Positions 1-7,283 of a stretch of 21,854 nucleotides of DNA are shown here, in pieces. Source of the stretch: an uncultured Bacteroidales bacterium (lineage in GTDB: Bacteria > Bacteroidota > Bacteroidia > Bacteroidales > Paludibacteraceae); contig CADCCH010000051.1 of the NCBI GenBank assembly GCA_902799875.1, positions 1 to 21,854 of the forward strand. Direction: 5' to 3'. The position numbers and the translations under genes were made by a program. A model generated the notes under the pieces. It was not told the origin of the DNA and did not search any database. It saw nothing but the letters and a program-made list of their open reading frames with translations. Position 1 is the first letter of the stretch; every line of letters starts with the position of its first letter.

Positions 1-3
1 ACC

Positions 4-31
4 AAAAAGAAAAAACAAGTATGCTTCATAC
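4..31 (-). terminator. Intrinsic terminator closing the operon
   Basis: Read on the minus strand, GTATG-AAG-CATAC (31-19) forms a 5-bp stem with a 3-nt loop. It is followed by TTGTTTTTTCTTTT. It begins 4 bases after the stop codon of the last gene. The stem is short, but the long T tract and the position at the end of a long co-directional array support a Rho-independent terminator. Confidence 0.65.
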
Positions 32-34
32 GGA

Positions 35-1465
35 TTATAATTTGACGATTTTATTTTTCAGTCGGGCCTCTTCGGCGCGGAAACCCATGACATGGCTTTC
101 GACGGACACATCAATGGTAGAGGACAGGTATTTCTCATCCTGATTAGCCACAGCGAGTACAAAATCTTTAACGATACCCCAGTCGCCTCCTGCATGTCCT
201 TCATAGCCGGGCAGTTTGCTGATGTCTTCATCCCAGACATACTGTTTGCCTGTAAGGAAATCCGTAAGCGTGAAGGTTTCCATATCCCCTACGATATCGC
301 CTTTCGTACCCATGATACGCGTTTTCCGTCCGCCATAGGAAGTGAGTGCCTCTACTTGGAGTGATGCTGTGGAAGGAATTGTTCCATCGGGTCCGGCAAA
401 CTCGAGATTGCATACATAATGGTCGCACTGGTCGTTTTGACAACGGAAGACGCAGCGGCCATAATCGGTGGTACGCAGATAGTCTGTGATCTTGGCATCT
501 TTAGCGAGCCTGTCTTTAGGCAGCGCGTCAAAGACATACAAATACCGATGTTCACGTAAATAAATCTTCAAGGCGGAGAAGGGACATTGCTTCTCTACTG
601 CGCAGTCGAAGCATCGGTCGGCGGCGCCTTGCGGTTCGTTCTTATGTACAAAGAAAGACAGGTCTCCGAAAGCAGACACGCGCCTGCATGGTTTGCCAAG
701 CAGCCATCGGACAATATCCAAGTCATGGCATGATTTGGCAATGATGATAGGCGTTGTTTCTTTGGCGGAATGCCAATTGCCTCGCACATAGGAGTGCGCC
801 ATATGATGGAATCGGATAGGTTCGAGATGCTGTATGCTGACTATATCCCCAATTCTTCCCTCGTCAATCACTCGTTTGAGTGCCCGGAAATACGGGGCAT
901 ACCGCAACACATGACAAACGCCGACAAGGCGACCGTACTTACGTGCCTGACGGAGGATGTCGGTACATTCCTTGGCAGTTTGCGCAATCGGTTTTTCCAA
1001 TAGCACATCATAGCCGGCAGCCAAGGCCCGCATACAAGGATGATAATGCACATTATCGGGCGTAGCGATTATAACCGTGTCCGCAAACTTAGGCACACGG
1101 AATACCTCGGACCAGTCACCGAACTGATAGTCTGAAGGGATACCATATTCTTTCGCCATCTGCTCGCGTCGAACAGCATTGATATCCGCCACTCCCACTA
1201 TTTGCATAGATGCGGGATATTGCTTGCTATACGAAGCGTAAACAGAGCCCCGTGAACCCGCACCGATAACAATCGCCGTGACAGGCCGCAGCACCTTTGC
1301 TTCCTGATCAGGCAAACCAAACGAGAGCCGCTCTGCATTCTTAGGAAGATTTGCCTTGGCAGTGTCCGCTTCCGCAGCATGCAAAAGGGACGAGCCCGGC
1401 AAAGAGGCGACCGAAATGGTAGCCGCTCCGATACCGAGCGTTTGAAGAAATTCTTTACGAGTCAT
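35..1465 (-). CDS. Gfo/Idh/MocA family oxidoreductase, exported
   Basis: This 476-aa protein has an N-terminal Rossmann fold (GAGSRG near residues 68-73) and the family signature EKP at 157-159. An SCHDLD motif near 245-250 sits where the family's catalytic His/Asp lie. Members use NAD(P)(H) to oxidise, epimerise or sometimes cleave sugars. The N-terminus resembles a Tat signal (TRKEFLQ, with Lys in place of the second Arg, then a small-residue hydrophobic stretch), so it probably acts in the periplasm with a pre-bound cofactor. It is Cys-rich (C285, C288, C294, then C338, C342, C347, C352). The first cluster, ending in CPFSALKIY, fits a conserved subfamily pattern and may bind metal. It is the last gene of the operon, 11 bases after the GH65 gene, which suggests joint processing of a glycoside. 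The substrate is unknown. Confidence 0.85.
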   Translation of the reverse strand: MTRKEFLQTLGIGAATISVASLPGSSLLHAAEADTAKANLPKNAERLSFGLPDQEAKVLRPVTAIVIGAGSRGSVYASYSKQYPASMQIVGVADINAVRREQMAKEYGIPSDYQFGDWSEVFRVPKFADTVIIATPDNVHYHPCMRALAAGYDVLLEKPIAQTAKECTDILRQARKYGRLVGVCHVLRYAPYFRALKRVIDEGRIGDIVSIQHLEPIRFHHMAHSYVRGNWHSAKETTPIIIAKSCHDLDIVRWLLGKPCRRVSAFGDLSFFVHKNEPQGAADRCFDCAVEKQCPFSALKIYLREHRYLYVFDALPKDRLAKDAKITDYLRTTDYGRCVFRCQNDQCDHYVCNLEFAGPDGTIPSTASLQVEALTSYGGRKTRIMGTKGDIVGDMETFTLTDFLTGKQYVWDEDISKLPGYEGHAGGDWGIVKDFVLAVANQDEKYLSSTIDVSVESHVMGFRAEEARLKNKIVKL

Positions 1466-1476
1466 ATGTTTATCAT

Positions 1477-3564
1477 TTATTTGATTACGATATCATGATA
1501 TCCCTTCCGCCGTATTGTAAGTGACTTCCACTCTTTGGGTAGCACCGGACGGTAAGCTTGTTTGAGCCCTTTGCCGGTTATGTCAAGTCCGGCAAAGCCG
1601 AAGAGAAGCGTCTGGAGCGTTCCTCCTGCGCCGGTGATGAAATAGGGGTTGGTGCCGCCGTTAAACTCCGCTACTACGCGGAAGGGCGGGTTGAGATTCG
1701 GCAGATAGGAGTCTCGCCACCAGTAGATAGCGTTATCGGCATCTCCAAGACGAGCATATAGCGTGGCATAGATAGACTTAGACATTGCCGGTGTGCGTTT
1801 CTCCGGCACTGTGGGAATATAGTACGCCAATGTCTGCGCTATCGTTTTCGGGTCAGTCAGTTCATGCAAAGGGAAAGCCAACAGCACGACATCGGCTTGC
1901 TTGACAGGTTCGCCGTTGTAGGTAGCGTGCTCGGCGATGATGCCGGAAGGCAGGTAAGACAGATGTAGTTTAGAGGCCGCCTGCTGCCAAGCGGGATCAG
2001 GTTTGATACGCAGTACTTTGGCTGCAGCCGCAGCAGCGTGTAGGGTTGTTTGTGCTGCCCCGATGGTATAGGCATTGTTATTGACGTTTTTGCCGCCATA
2101 GATATTCTGGTTCCATTCATCGGCACCGATGATATTGATGATGTCGCCATTGGGTTCGATACGGCTCACCCAGAAATCAGCAGCTTCACGGATAAGGGGA
2201 TAACCGACGGAGGACAACCATTGTTTGTCATGCGTGACGCAATAATACTGCCAGCAGGCGTTCGCTATATCCGCCGTGATATGGTTCTCTGCTTCGGGAT
2301 ATAGATTCGGAAGAGGGGTCTCTTCATGTCCCGTAGCAGCACTCTCCCAAGGGAACATGATACCTTTGTACCCGTGCATGTAGGCGTTTTGCCGTGCGGC
2401 AGGCATACGGTCGAAACGGTATTGGAGCATCTGCCGTGCCATGTCGGGTTGCATGAGCAGAAGTACGGGGTACATCCATGTCTCGGAGTCCCAGAAGACG
2501 TGTCCTTTATACCCGAGTCCGGATAATCCCATAGGTGAGCATGAGGAGGGCGCATCGGTCCGATAGAAGGCATAATGGTGATAGAGCATGGAACGGATGT
2601 CCTGCTGTGCTTGCGGATCCCCTTCGATGATGATGTCGGATTGCCAAAGGTCCGCCCACGCCTCATTATGGCGTTGCCAGAGCCGGTCGTAGCCTTCGAG
2701 CAGTTGGAAGAGGGTGAGCCGTTCTGTCTCGTTGCGTGTGTCGGGTACGACGTTAGAGGCGAGGATGTTTCCCACAAGACATAGATGGAGAGTGTCGCCT
2801 TGTGCAAGGTGACAGGTGAATGCCATTCCGTTGGCACGGGAGGTTGAGTCTTCGATGAGCACTGGTTTATAGGGAGTGCCTTCTGCCGGTGCATCGGGGA
2901 AGAGGAAAGCGGTGGTGGCGGCAAGGGTATGTCTACCGGAGGGCGACTGCGCGGTCGTGGAGAGCAGGTAGTGTACGGGGTATTTCTTAACAAACGGGCT
3001 ACCGTTGTTCTTGACACGCGAGAAAAAGGAATGCGGTTCGGGCAGGTTGTCCGGCACGCGATGGCGGTTGGTGACCGTGAGGTCTATGTCCGCGAGGGCG
3101 ATGAGACGCATGTCGGTGAGGAAGCCATAGGGCATATGGCGCAGGGCAACGGTGGTGTACTGCACTTGTAGTTGGTCCGGACAGGTAAAGGTGCCGGTGA
3201 AAGCAGCGTTATGGAAGTCGAGTTGCTGGGAGTAGTCTGCGACGGATTCGGGTTGTATCTCCGTGCCATTGACTTGGAGGAGGATGTCAAGGGGGTTGAT
3301 GTTCGGGAAGAAGTTGTTGACTCTACCCGAACCGTATATGTCGTACAATCCTCCGACGACTACTTTGTCCACTTGGAGGGGATGGCGACTGCTGACAAGT
3401 CCTATCTGTCCGTTAGCAGAGGTGATACCATAGTAATCCCCTTGCAGGGGTTGGTCAGTACGGATAGTCCAAGGGTCTTGCGACCACGCAAGAAGCGGAT
3501 ATAGAATAAGCGATAATACAAGAATAATCCGTGCCATGGATTTGATATTTATAACCTTATTCAT
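1477..3564 (-). CDS. GH65-type glycoside hydrolase, secreted
   Basis: This 695-aa protein has a signal peptide ending near LAWS-QD (residue 28). Translation may also begin at M10. It then has a beta-sandwich domain (about 30-290) and an (alpha/alpha)6 barrel (about 320-665). GH65 hallmarks are GHVFWDSETWMYP (354-366), FPWESA (404-409), ADEWNQ (481-486) with E483 as the predicted general acid, KQADVVLL (555-562) and TPAMSKSIYATLYARLGD (591-608). The phosphate-binding signature of GH65 phosphorylases is not evident. E633, just before a TNPYFITGAGG motif, is in place to be the base of an inverting hydrolase, as in kojibiose hydrolases and the animal glucosylgalactosyl-hydroxylysine glucosidase. 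Expected reaction: release of glucose from an alpha-glucoside in the periplasm. Its start overlaps the upstream lipoprotein stop (ATGA), so translation is probably coupled. The family call is firm; the linkage is not. Confidence 0.85.
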   Translation of the reverse strand: MNKVINIKSMARIILVLSLILYPLLAWSQDPWTIRTDQPLQGDYYGITSANGQIGLVSSRHPLQVDKVVVGGLYDIYGSGRVNNFFPNINPLDILLQVNGTEIQPESVADYSQQLDFHNAAFTGTFTCPDQLQVQYTTVALRHMPYGFLTDMRLIALADIDLTVTNRHRVPDNLPEPHSFFSRVKNNGSPFVKKYPVHYLLSTTAQSPSGRHTLAATTAFLFPDAPAEGTPYKPVLIEDSTSRANGMAFTCHLAQGDTLHLCLVGNILASNVVPDTRNETERLTLFQLLEGYDRLWQRHNEAWADLWQSDIIIEGDPQAQQDIRSMLYHHYAFYRTDAPSSCSPMGLSGLGYKGHVFWDSETWMYPVLLLMQPDMARQMLQYRFDRMPAARQNAYMHGYKGIMFPWESAATGHEETPLPNLYPEAENHITADIANACWQYYCVTHDKQWLSSVGYPLIREAADFWVSRIEPNGDIINIIGADEWNQNIYGGKNVNNNAYTIGAAQTTLHAAAAAAKVLRIKPDPAWQQAASKLHLSYLPSGIIAEHATYNGEPVKQADVVLLAFPLHELTDPKTIAQTLAYYIPTVPEKRTPAMSKSIYATLYARLGDADNAIYWWRDSYLPNLNPPFRVVAEFNGGTNPYFITGAGGTLQTLLFGFAGLDITGKGLKQAYRPVLPKEWKSLTIRRKGYHDIVIK

Positions 3565-3932
3565 TGCCCTACTTTTTTTAAGGTAATCGGGTAATAAAAT
3601 GGCGGGTAGATTTCTGCCAAACCCACTTGCATGTCAGTAATCGTCAGGGTATCATGGTTAAACCAAAACTGACATGTTGTTTCATAATCGGGCTCGCCTT
3701 TTGAGACCCAGTTACGGATAATATCCATACGACCATTATCAGTGACATGATATGTACAAGTACATCCTTCTTGGAGTATTATTTCATTGTATGTAATGAT
3801 TGTGTTTGGCATTGTACTGCAATCAAGTCGTTGCCATTCTCCAATAAGTGATTCATTAATATTGATTCTCGCAGAACAACTCCACAAAATCAACATAGCA
3901 AGAAGAATAAATATGTTATTTACTGATTTCAT
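3561..3932 (-). CDS. Small lipoprotein, lipocalin-like, unknown function
   Basis: This 123-aa protein has a type II signal peptide with C19 in LILWSC as the lipidated residue. The mature part begins with a GEWQRLDC segment, reminiscent of the first strand of Bacteroidetes lipocalin-like domains. It is rich in Thr, Ile, Tyr and aromatic residues in alternating strands, which suggests a small beta-barrel or sandwich. The gene is clearly A+T-richer than its neighbours. It overlaps the genes on both sides by 4 bases (ATGA), which points to tight translational coupling. No catalytic motif is seen. A role in outer-membrane display or ligand binding is a guess. Confidence 0.6.
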   Translation of the reverse strand: MKSVNNIFILLAMLILWSCSARININESLIGEWQRLDCSTMPNTIITYNEIILQEGCTCTYHVTDNGRMDIIRNWVSKGEPDYETTCQFWFNHDTLTITDMQVGLAEIYPPFYYPITLKKVGQ

Positions 3933-4318
3933 TTCAACATTTGAGTTATTTTAACTTGTTTAAACTTATATACATTACTCAATGCCAATTCCATTGTGTT
4001 GCTTAATGGGGTAATCCATTGGATAGTATCGTTGGGTTCAAGATATGTATATTGAAAAGTCCTTGATATATTGGATATACGAACATAAGGACCTCCTGTC
4101 ATGTTATTCTCTATGTAGTCGTAAAAACATTCAGCCTCATTAAAAGATAGTAAAGAGTCTTTATTATTAGTAACGATGAATACTCCGAGTTGGTATTCTT
4201 TATTTACGTCATAGCATCCTATAATGCCAACCGCATGCCCTGTAGTATAATTGGTATCATTTACCGAACATGAAGTTAACAAAATTAATTGCAATAGAGC
4301 GAATAAGATTTTTTTCAT
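3929..4318 (-). CDS. Small lipoprotein, unknown function
   Basis: This 129-aa protein has a signal peptide MKKILFALLQLILLTSC with C17 as the lipidation site, followed by SVNDTN. The mature domain alternates hydrophobic and polar residues, fitting a beta-sandwich; no family is recognised. The ATG shares one base with the TAA of the upstream beta-helix gene (TAATG), and its stop overlaps the next start (ATGA). Base composition is low: two 60-base samples gave about 28-32% G+C, whereas SusC samples reach about 60%. With its partner it forms an A+T-rich pair of different origin from the flanking genes. Confidence 0.6.
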   Translation of the reverse strand: MKKILFALLQLILLTSCSVNDTNYTTGHAVGIIGCYDVNKEYQLGVFIVTNNKDSLLSFNEAECFYDYIENNMTGGPYVRISNISRTFQYTYLEPNDTIQWITPLSNTMELALSNVYKFKQVKITQMLK

Positions 4319-5748
4319 TATCTGATTATTTTATGGCCATTGACGATATATATTCCTTGCGGAAGAGCATTGATGTCGGTGCCCATATATTGCCCTGTAA
4401 CGGAATAAACTGCGCCATTACATACAGATGAGTCCATCTGCACATCCTCCATTCCTGCCGGTTGGTCGTTGCCGGTAAACTCGACGGCACCGACGCAGGA
4501 CTGGAGGTTGCGATTCCGGTTGACCATATCGCGTGTGACGGAGCCGCTGATGTAGCCGTCGCCGTTAAGGTCATAAGAGAAGGCGGACTCGCACATACGC
4601 TGGTTGGCAGGCAGACAGGCGATGGAGTATGTACCGAGTATCTTCTGATAGATAGGGTATGCTCCATTGGTTTTGATATGCGGCGTATATTGTCCACCTG
4701 TGAGTGTACCGCCGAAGGCATCGACGATGGTGTTCTCCCAGCCGTTTATCTCGGTAGAGGATGAATAGAGGTTGTAGGTGTCTCTCCAGAGGTTAACATC
4801 GGAGGATATGGTATAAAGATCCGCCCAAATAGGAGCGTCATCCCCTATCTTCTGGTCGTTGGCGAGAATGAGGTTGTCCATGAGACAGAGTTTGCCTTTG
4901 AAGACCGCAAGTGCGCCACCGCCAAAGTTCTCCGCTGCACCGGCGAAGGTGGTATGATTTCCCATAAAGCTACAGAGTCCTATATTGAGGGGGATGGTGT
5001 TGGCGGTCATATCCGCCCAAAGGGCAGCACCGCCATATCGTTTGGTGGCTGTAGCCAAACCTTTCTTGGCAGAAAGGGTATTGTTGAGAAAGACACAGTT
5101 AAGGACATGTGCGGCTTTAGGTGCGGTGATAGGAGACAGATCGAGTGCTCCCCGCGTAACTGCGGTATTCGCATTGAATGCGCAACGTTGTACATCCAGT
5201 GTGGTGCATCCCATCATCTCGACAGCACCTCCGGCGGATGTTGCCTGATTCGCACTAAACCGGCAATCGCTAATCAGCACTTTTTCACGTTCTTGAAACC
5301 AAACAGCACCACCATTGGCAGCACTGTTACGCTCAAAGATACAACTGAACAATCGCAGATTCTCCCCTTTATGCACAATAGCGCCACCATTGTTCGTAGC
5401 AGTGTTATCATGTATATAACAATCCGTCAATTGTATTTCCGGTCCATAAGAATAGATAGCAGCACCTCCATCGATAGTAGAAGAAGCCGCACCGGATAAC
5501 TCCATATGGTCCAGTATAAGATTGAAATAATGCGGAATGGAGATGATGGATTCGGTTAGACCGTCGGCTTGCAGATGGGAGGTTCCAATCCGGGTAGTAA
5601 AGGAGGGATCCCACCCTCCGCTCAAAACGACGGAACAGTCGGGTACAATGGGTTGTGTTAGCGTATATGTACCCTCTGAACAATCATAGTCCGAGACAAA
5701 CTCCGCACGTTTTCCGCAGTGCGGGCATATTCTTAATGGTCTTTCCAT
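4318..5748 (-). CDS. Beta-helix protein 4, T9SS-type C-terminus, no signal peptide
   Basis: This 476-aa protein is a right-handed parallel beta-helix. From about residue 85 to 290 it carries repeated N-x-(A/N)-GGA(I/V) rungs such as NNGGAIV and NGGAVWF, as in Pmp-like surface proteins. A LNGDGY segment resembles a dockerin-like or EF-type calcium loop. The C-terminus, with VYSVTGQYM then LPQGIYIVNGHKIIR, matches the canonical type A T9SS sorting domain, so export to the surface is expected. However, the N-terminus is MERPLRICPHCGKRAEF, with no hydrophobic core and a CxxC knuckle instead. A good AGAGGGA ribosome site sits 4 bases before this ATG, so the start is real, and a TAG lies in frame 9 bases upstream of the ATG. 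The signal peptide may have been lost, or the protein stays cytoplasmic. Confidence 0.75.
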   Translation of the reverse strand: MERPLRICPHCGKRAEFVSDYDCSEGTYTLTQPIVPDCSVVLSGGWDPSFTTRIGTSHLQADGLTESIISIPHYFNLILDHMELSGAASSTIDGGAAIYSYGPEIQLTDCYIHDNTATNNGGAIVHKGENLRLFSCIFERNSAANGGAVWFQEREKVLISDCRFSANQATSAGGAVEMMGCTTLDVQRCAFNANTAVTRGALDLSPITAPKAAHVLNCVFLNNTLSAKKGLATATKRYGGAALWADMTANTIPLNIGLCSFMGNHTTFAGAAENFGGGALAVFKGKLCLMDNLILANDQKIGDDAPIWADLYTISSDVNLWRDTYNLYSSSTEINGWENTIVDAFGGTLTGGQYTPHIKTNGAYPIYQKILGTYSIACLPANQRMCESAFSYDLNGDGYISGSVTRDMVNRNRNLQSCVGAVEFTGNDQPAGMEDVQMDSSVCNGAVYSVTGQYMGTDINALPQGIYIVNGHKIIR

Positions 5749-5763
5749 GATATCCCTCTAAAA

Positions 5764-6666
5764 TCAAAAATAAGGTCGTTTTTTTCTGTCCGTGACGGTT
5801 CGTCCGGATTCGGGATAATACTCGGTGATGATATGGCGCGAGAGCGGCTCCATATGGTCATAGAAGATGTAGTCGTACTCTTGCCCTGTTTTCTGCTTGA
5901 CAGCAGGTGTCCATCCGGTTGTAGTAGCCGTTATCTGTGGGCCATCAGCAGGAAGACATTGGCTAACGGGTGCGGTGAGAGCGAGGTCATAGAAATGAGA
6001 TGCATAACCGCGATATGCCTCTTCGTGAGCGGAACGGGACATATTAAAATCCCCCACCATAACCATAGGTTTCTGCCCTACCAATTCACGGATGCGTTTG
6101 CCAATCAGTTTGCCGGACTCCACACCACACTCAGTAGCTCCATAGTTGACATGTGTCGATACGAAGTAAAAGTCTTGTCCGGAGGCATTATCTGACAGAT
6201 GTAGCCATATGCACGTGCGTGGGATATCTTCGCCCCACCCTTTACCCGGTTTTTCCGGATGCTCATTGAGGTAGAAAAATCCTTGGTTGAGCACCGTATA
6301 TTTGTCGGATTTATAGAAAATAGAATTATAGGAATAATTCTTCCCTTCTCTTTCAACGGAGTAGTCGGCATAACCCGTAAGCATTTCGCGGAGATCTTGG
6401 AGTTGCGATTTTTGGGTAACCGCATCCTTGTTATTTCCGGTTACCTCCTCCATGCCTACTATATCAAAGTCATATTCGGTGATGTTTCTCACCACATATT
6501 CGCGTCGGTTCGCCCATAATTGCTCGCCGGTGTCTCCATTGGAGGCATTGACATAGCGCACATTATAGTTTGCAAACCGATGCACTCCTACTTCTTCGGC
6601 ATGCCCCGAAAGCATAGCCACCACGGGTAGCAGGCATAAAAATCTTCTCAACGCATTCATATTCAA
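5764..6666 (-). CDS. Endonuclease/exonuclease/phosphatase-fold secreted protein, C-terminally truncated
   Basis: This 300-aa protein has an N-terminal signal sequence (LRRFLCLLPVVAMLSGHA). DNase I-like landmarks are N35 in NYNVRY, the metal-binding Glu in VGMEEV (73-74), H172 in STHVNY, D206/N208 in VGDFNMS and D265 in YDYIFY. The family includes secreted nucleases and lipid or sugar phosphodiesterases. The usual last motif, Ser-Asp-His followed by a hydrophobic strand, is absent: after YPESGRTV the protein ends TDRKKRPYF. The missing His is normally catalytic, so activity is doubtful. A run of seven A residues lies in the last codons (5779-5785). The gene lies 6 bases after the HAD gene and 15 bases before beta-helix 4, in the same reading frame as the latter. 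Confidence 0.75.
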   Translation of the reverse strand: MNMNALRRFLCLLPVVAMLSGHAEEVGVHRFANYNVRYVNASNGDTGEQLWANRREYVVRNITEYDFDIVGMEEVTGNNKDAVTQKSQLQDLREMLTGYADYSVEREGKNYSYNSIFYKSDKYTVLNQGFFYLNEHPEKPGKGWGEDIPRTCIWLHLSDNASGQDFYFVSTHVNYGATECGVESGKLIGKRIRELVGQKPMVMVGDFNMSRSAHEEAYRGYASHFYDLALTAPVSQCLPADGPQITATTTGWTPAVKQKTGQEYDYIFYDHMEPLSRHIITEYYPESGRTVTDRKKRPYF

Positions 6667-6672
6667 TATTAC

Positions 6673-7281
6673 TTATAAGTCAAACGCCTTTGACAAGGCA
6701 TCTATATTTTCAAATGTTTTCCATCCTTTCTGTTCTCCGGCTTTCCTGTTTCGCTCCGCATCATCAATATAGATTACGGGTTCATCATAGGGTACGGCTT
6801 TGCATACCTCGTCGTAAATCGGTTTTTCCGGTTTATAAAGATGAAGGCGGAAAGAAAGGAACACATGGTCAAAATGGTCATCGAGCGTATATCCGTCATA
6901 ACAGAACATCGGCTCGATATACTGCCAATGCATCTCATTGGTGTTGGATAACAGACAAACCGTATGTCCATCTTGGCGCAAGCGCCGCAGGAGGGCTTTT
7001 TTACCCTCCTGCACGGGCGCCAATTCGGATAACCAGACTTGTCTGATCTGTTCGTATGTTATATCTGAGCGGCACAATGCATGAAAATGGTTCAGTGCTT
7101 CACCGGTAGTAATCAATCCCAGCTCATAGTCATGCAAAAACGAGTCCCCTCCTCCAGCCAGTAGCACCTCGGGGTCCAAACTGCATTGCTCCTTCTCGGG
7201 CATCAGTTGCCGGAAACGCTCCATGAAGCCCGGCACATCTATATCCGAGAGGACACCGCCCATATCAAATACGAACGTCAT
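6673..7281 (-). CDS. HAD-superfamily phosphatase, YihX-like
   Basis: This 202-aa cytoplasmic protein has all four HAD motifs: FDMGGVL with nucleophile D6, LLSNTN (motif II), K in LYKPEKPIY (motif III) and IYIDDAERN (motif IV). A helical cap follows motif I. The DxGGVL form, with Gly rather than Asp two residues after the nucleophile, is typical of the YihX (alpha-D-glucose-1-phosphatase) and haloacid dehalogenase-like subgroup. In this operon, removal of phosphate from a sugar phosphate is plausible, but the substrate cannot be read from sequence. The start lies 2 bases after the beta-helix 3 stop. Confidence 0.8.
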   Translation of the reverse strand: MTFVFDMGGVLSDIDVPGFMERFRQLMPEKEQCSLDPEVLLAGGGDSFLHDYELGLITTGEALNHFHALCRSDITYEQIRQVWLSELAPVQEGKKALLRRLRQDGHTVCLLSNTNEMHWQYIEPMFCYDGYTLDDHFDHVFLSFRLHLYKPEKPIYDEVCKAVPYDEPVIYIDDAERNRKAGEQKGWKTFENIDALSKAFDL

Positions 7282-7283
7282 GA

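Noticed and set aside
2265..3017. A 250-codon open frame on the minus strand inside the GH65 gene
   Set aside because: It is out of frame with a convincing GH65 protein, has a low-complexity Pro/Ser/Thr-rich product and no domain; it is a shadow of the real gene.
1477..3564. GH95 fucosidase or a GH65 phosphorylase
   Set aside because: The GHVFWDSETWMYP, ADEWN and KQADVV motifs place it in GH65, and the phosphate-binding motif of the phosphorylases is not apparent.
5779..5785. The seven-base homopolymer as a frameshift restoring the EEP C-terminus
   Set aside because: I read the other two frames past the run: neither encodes an SDH motif followed by a hydrophobic strand, so a simple one-base shift does not repair the gene.
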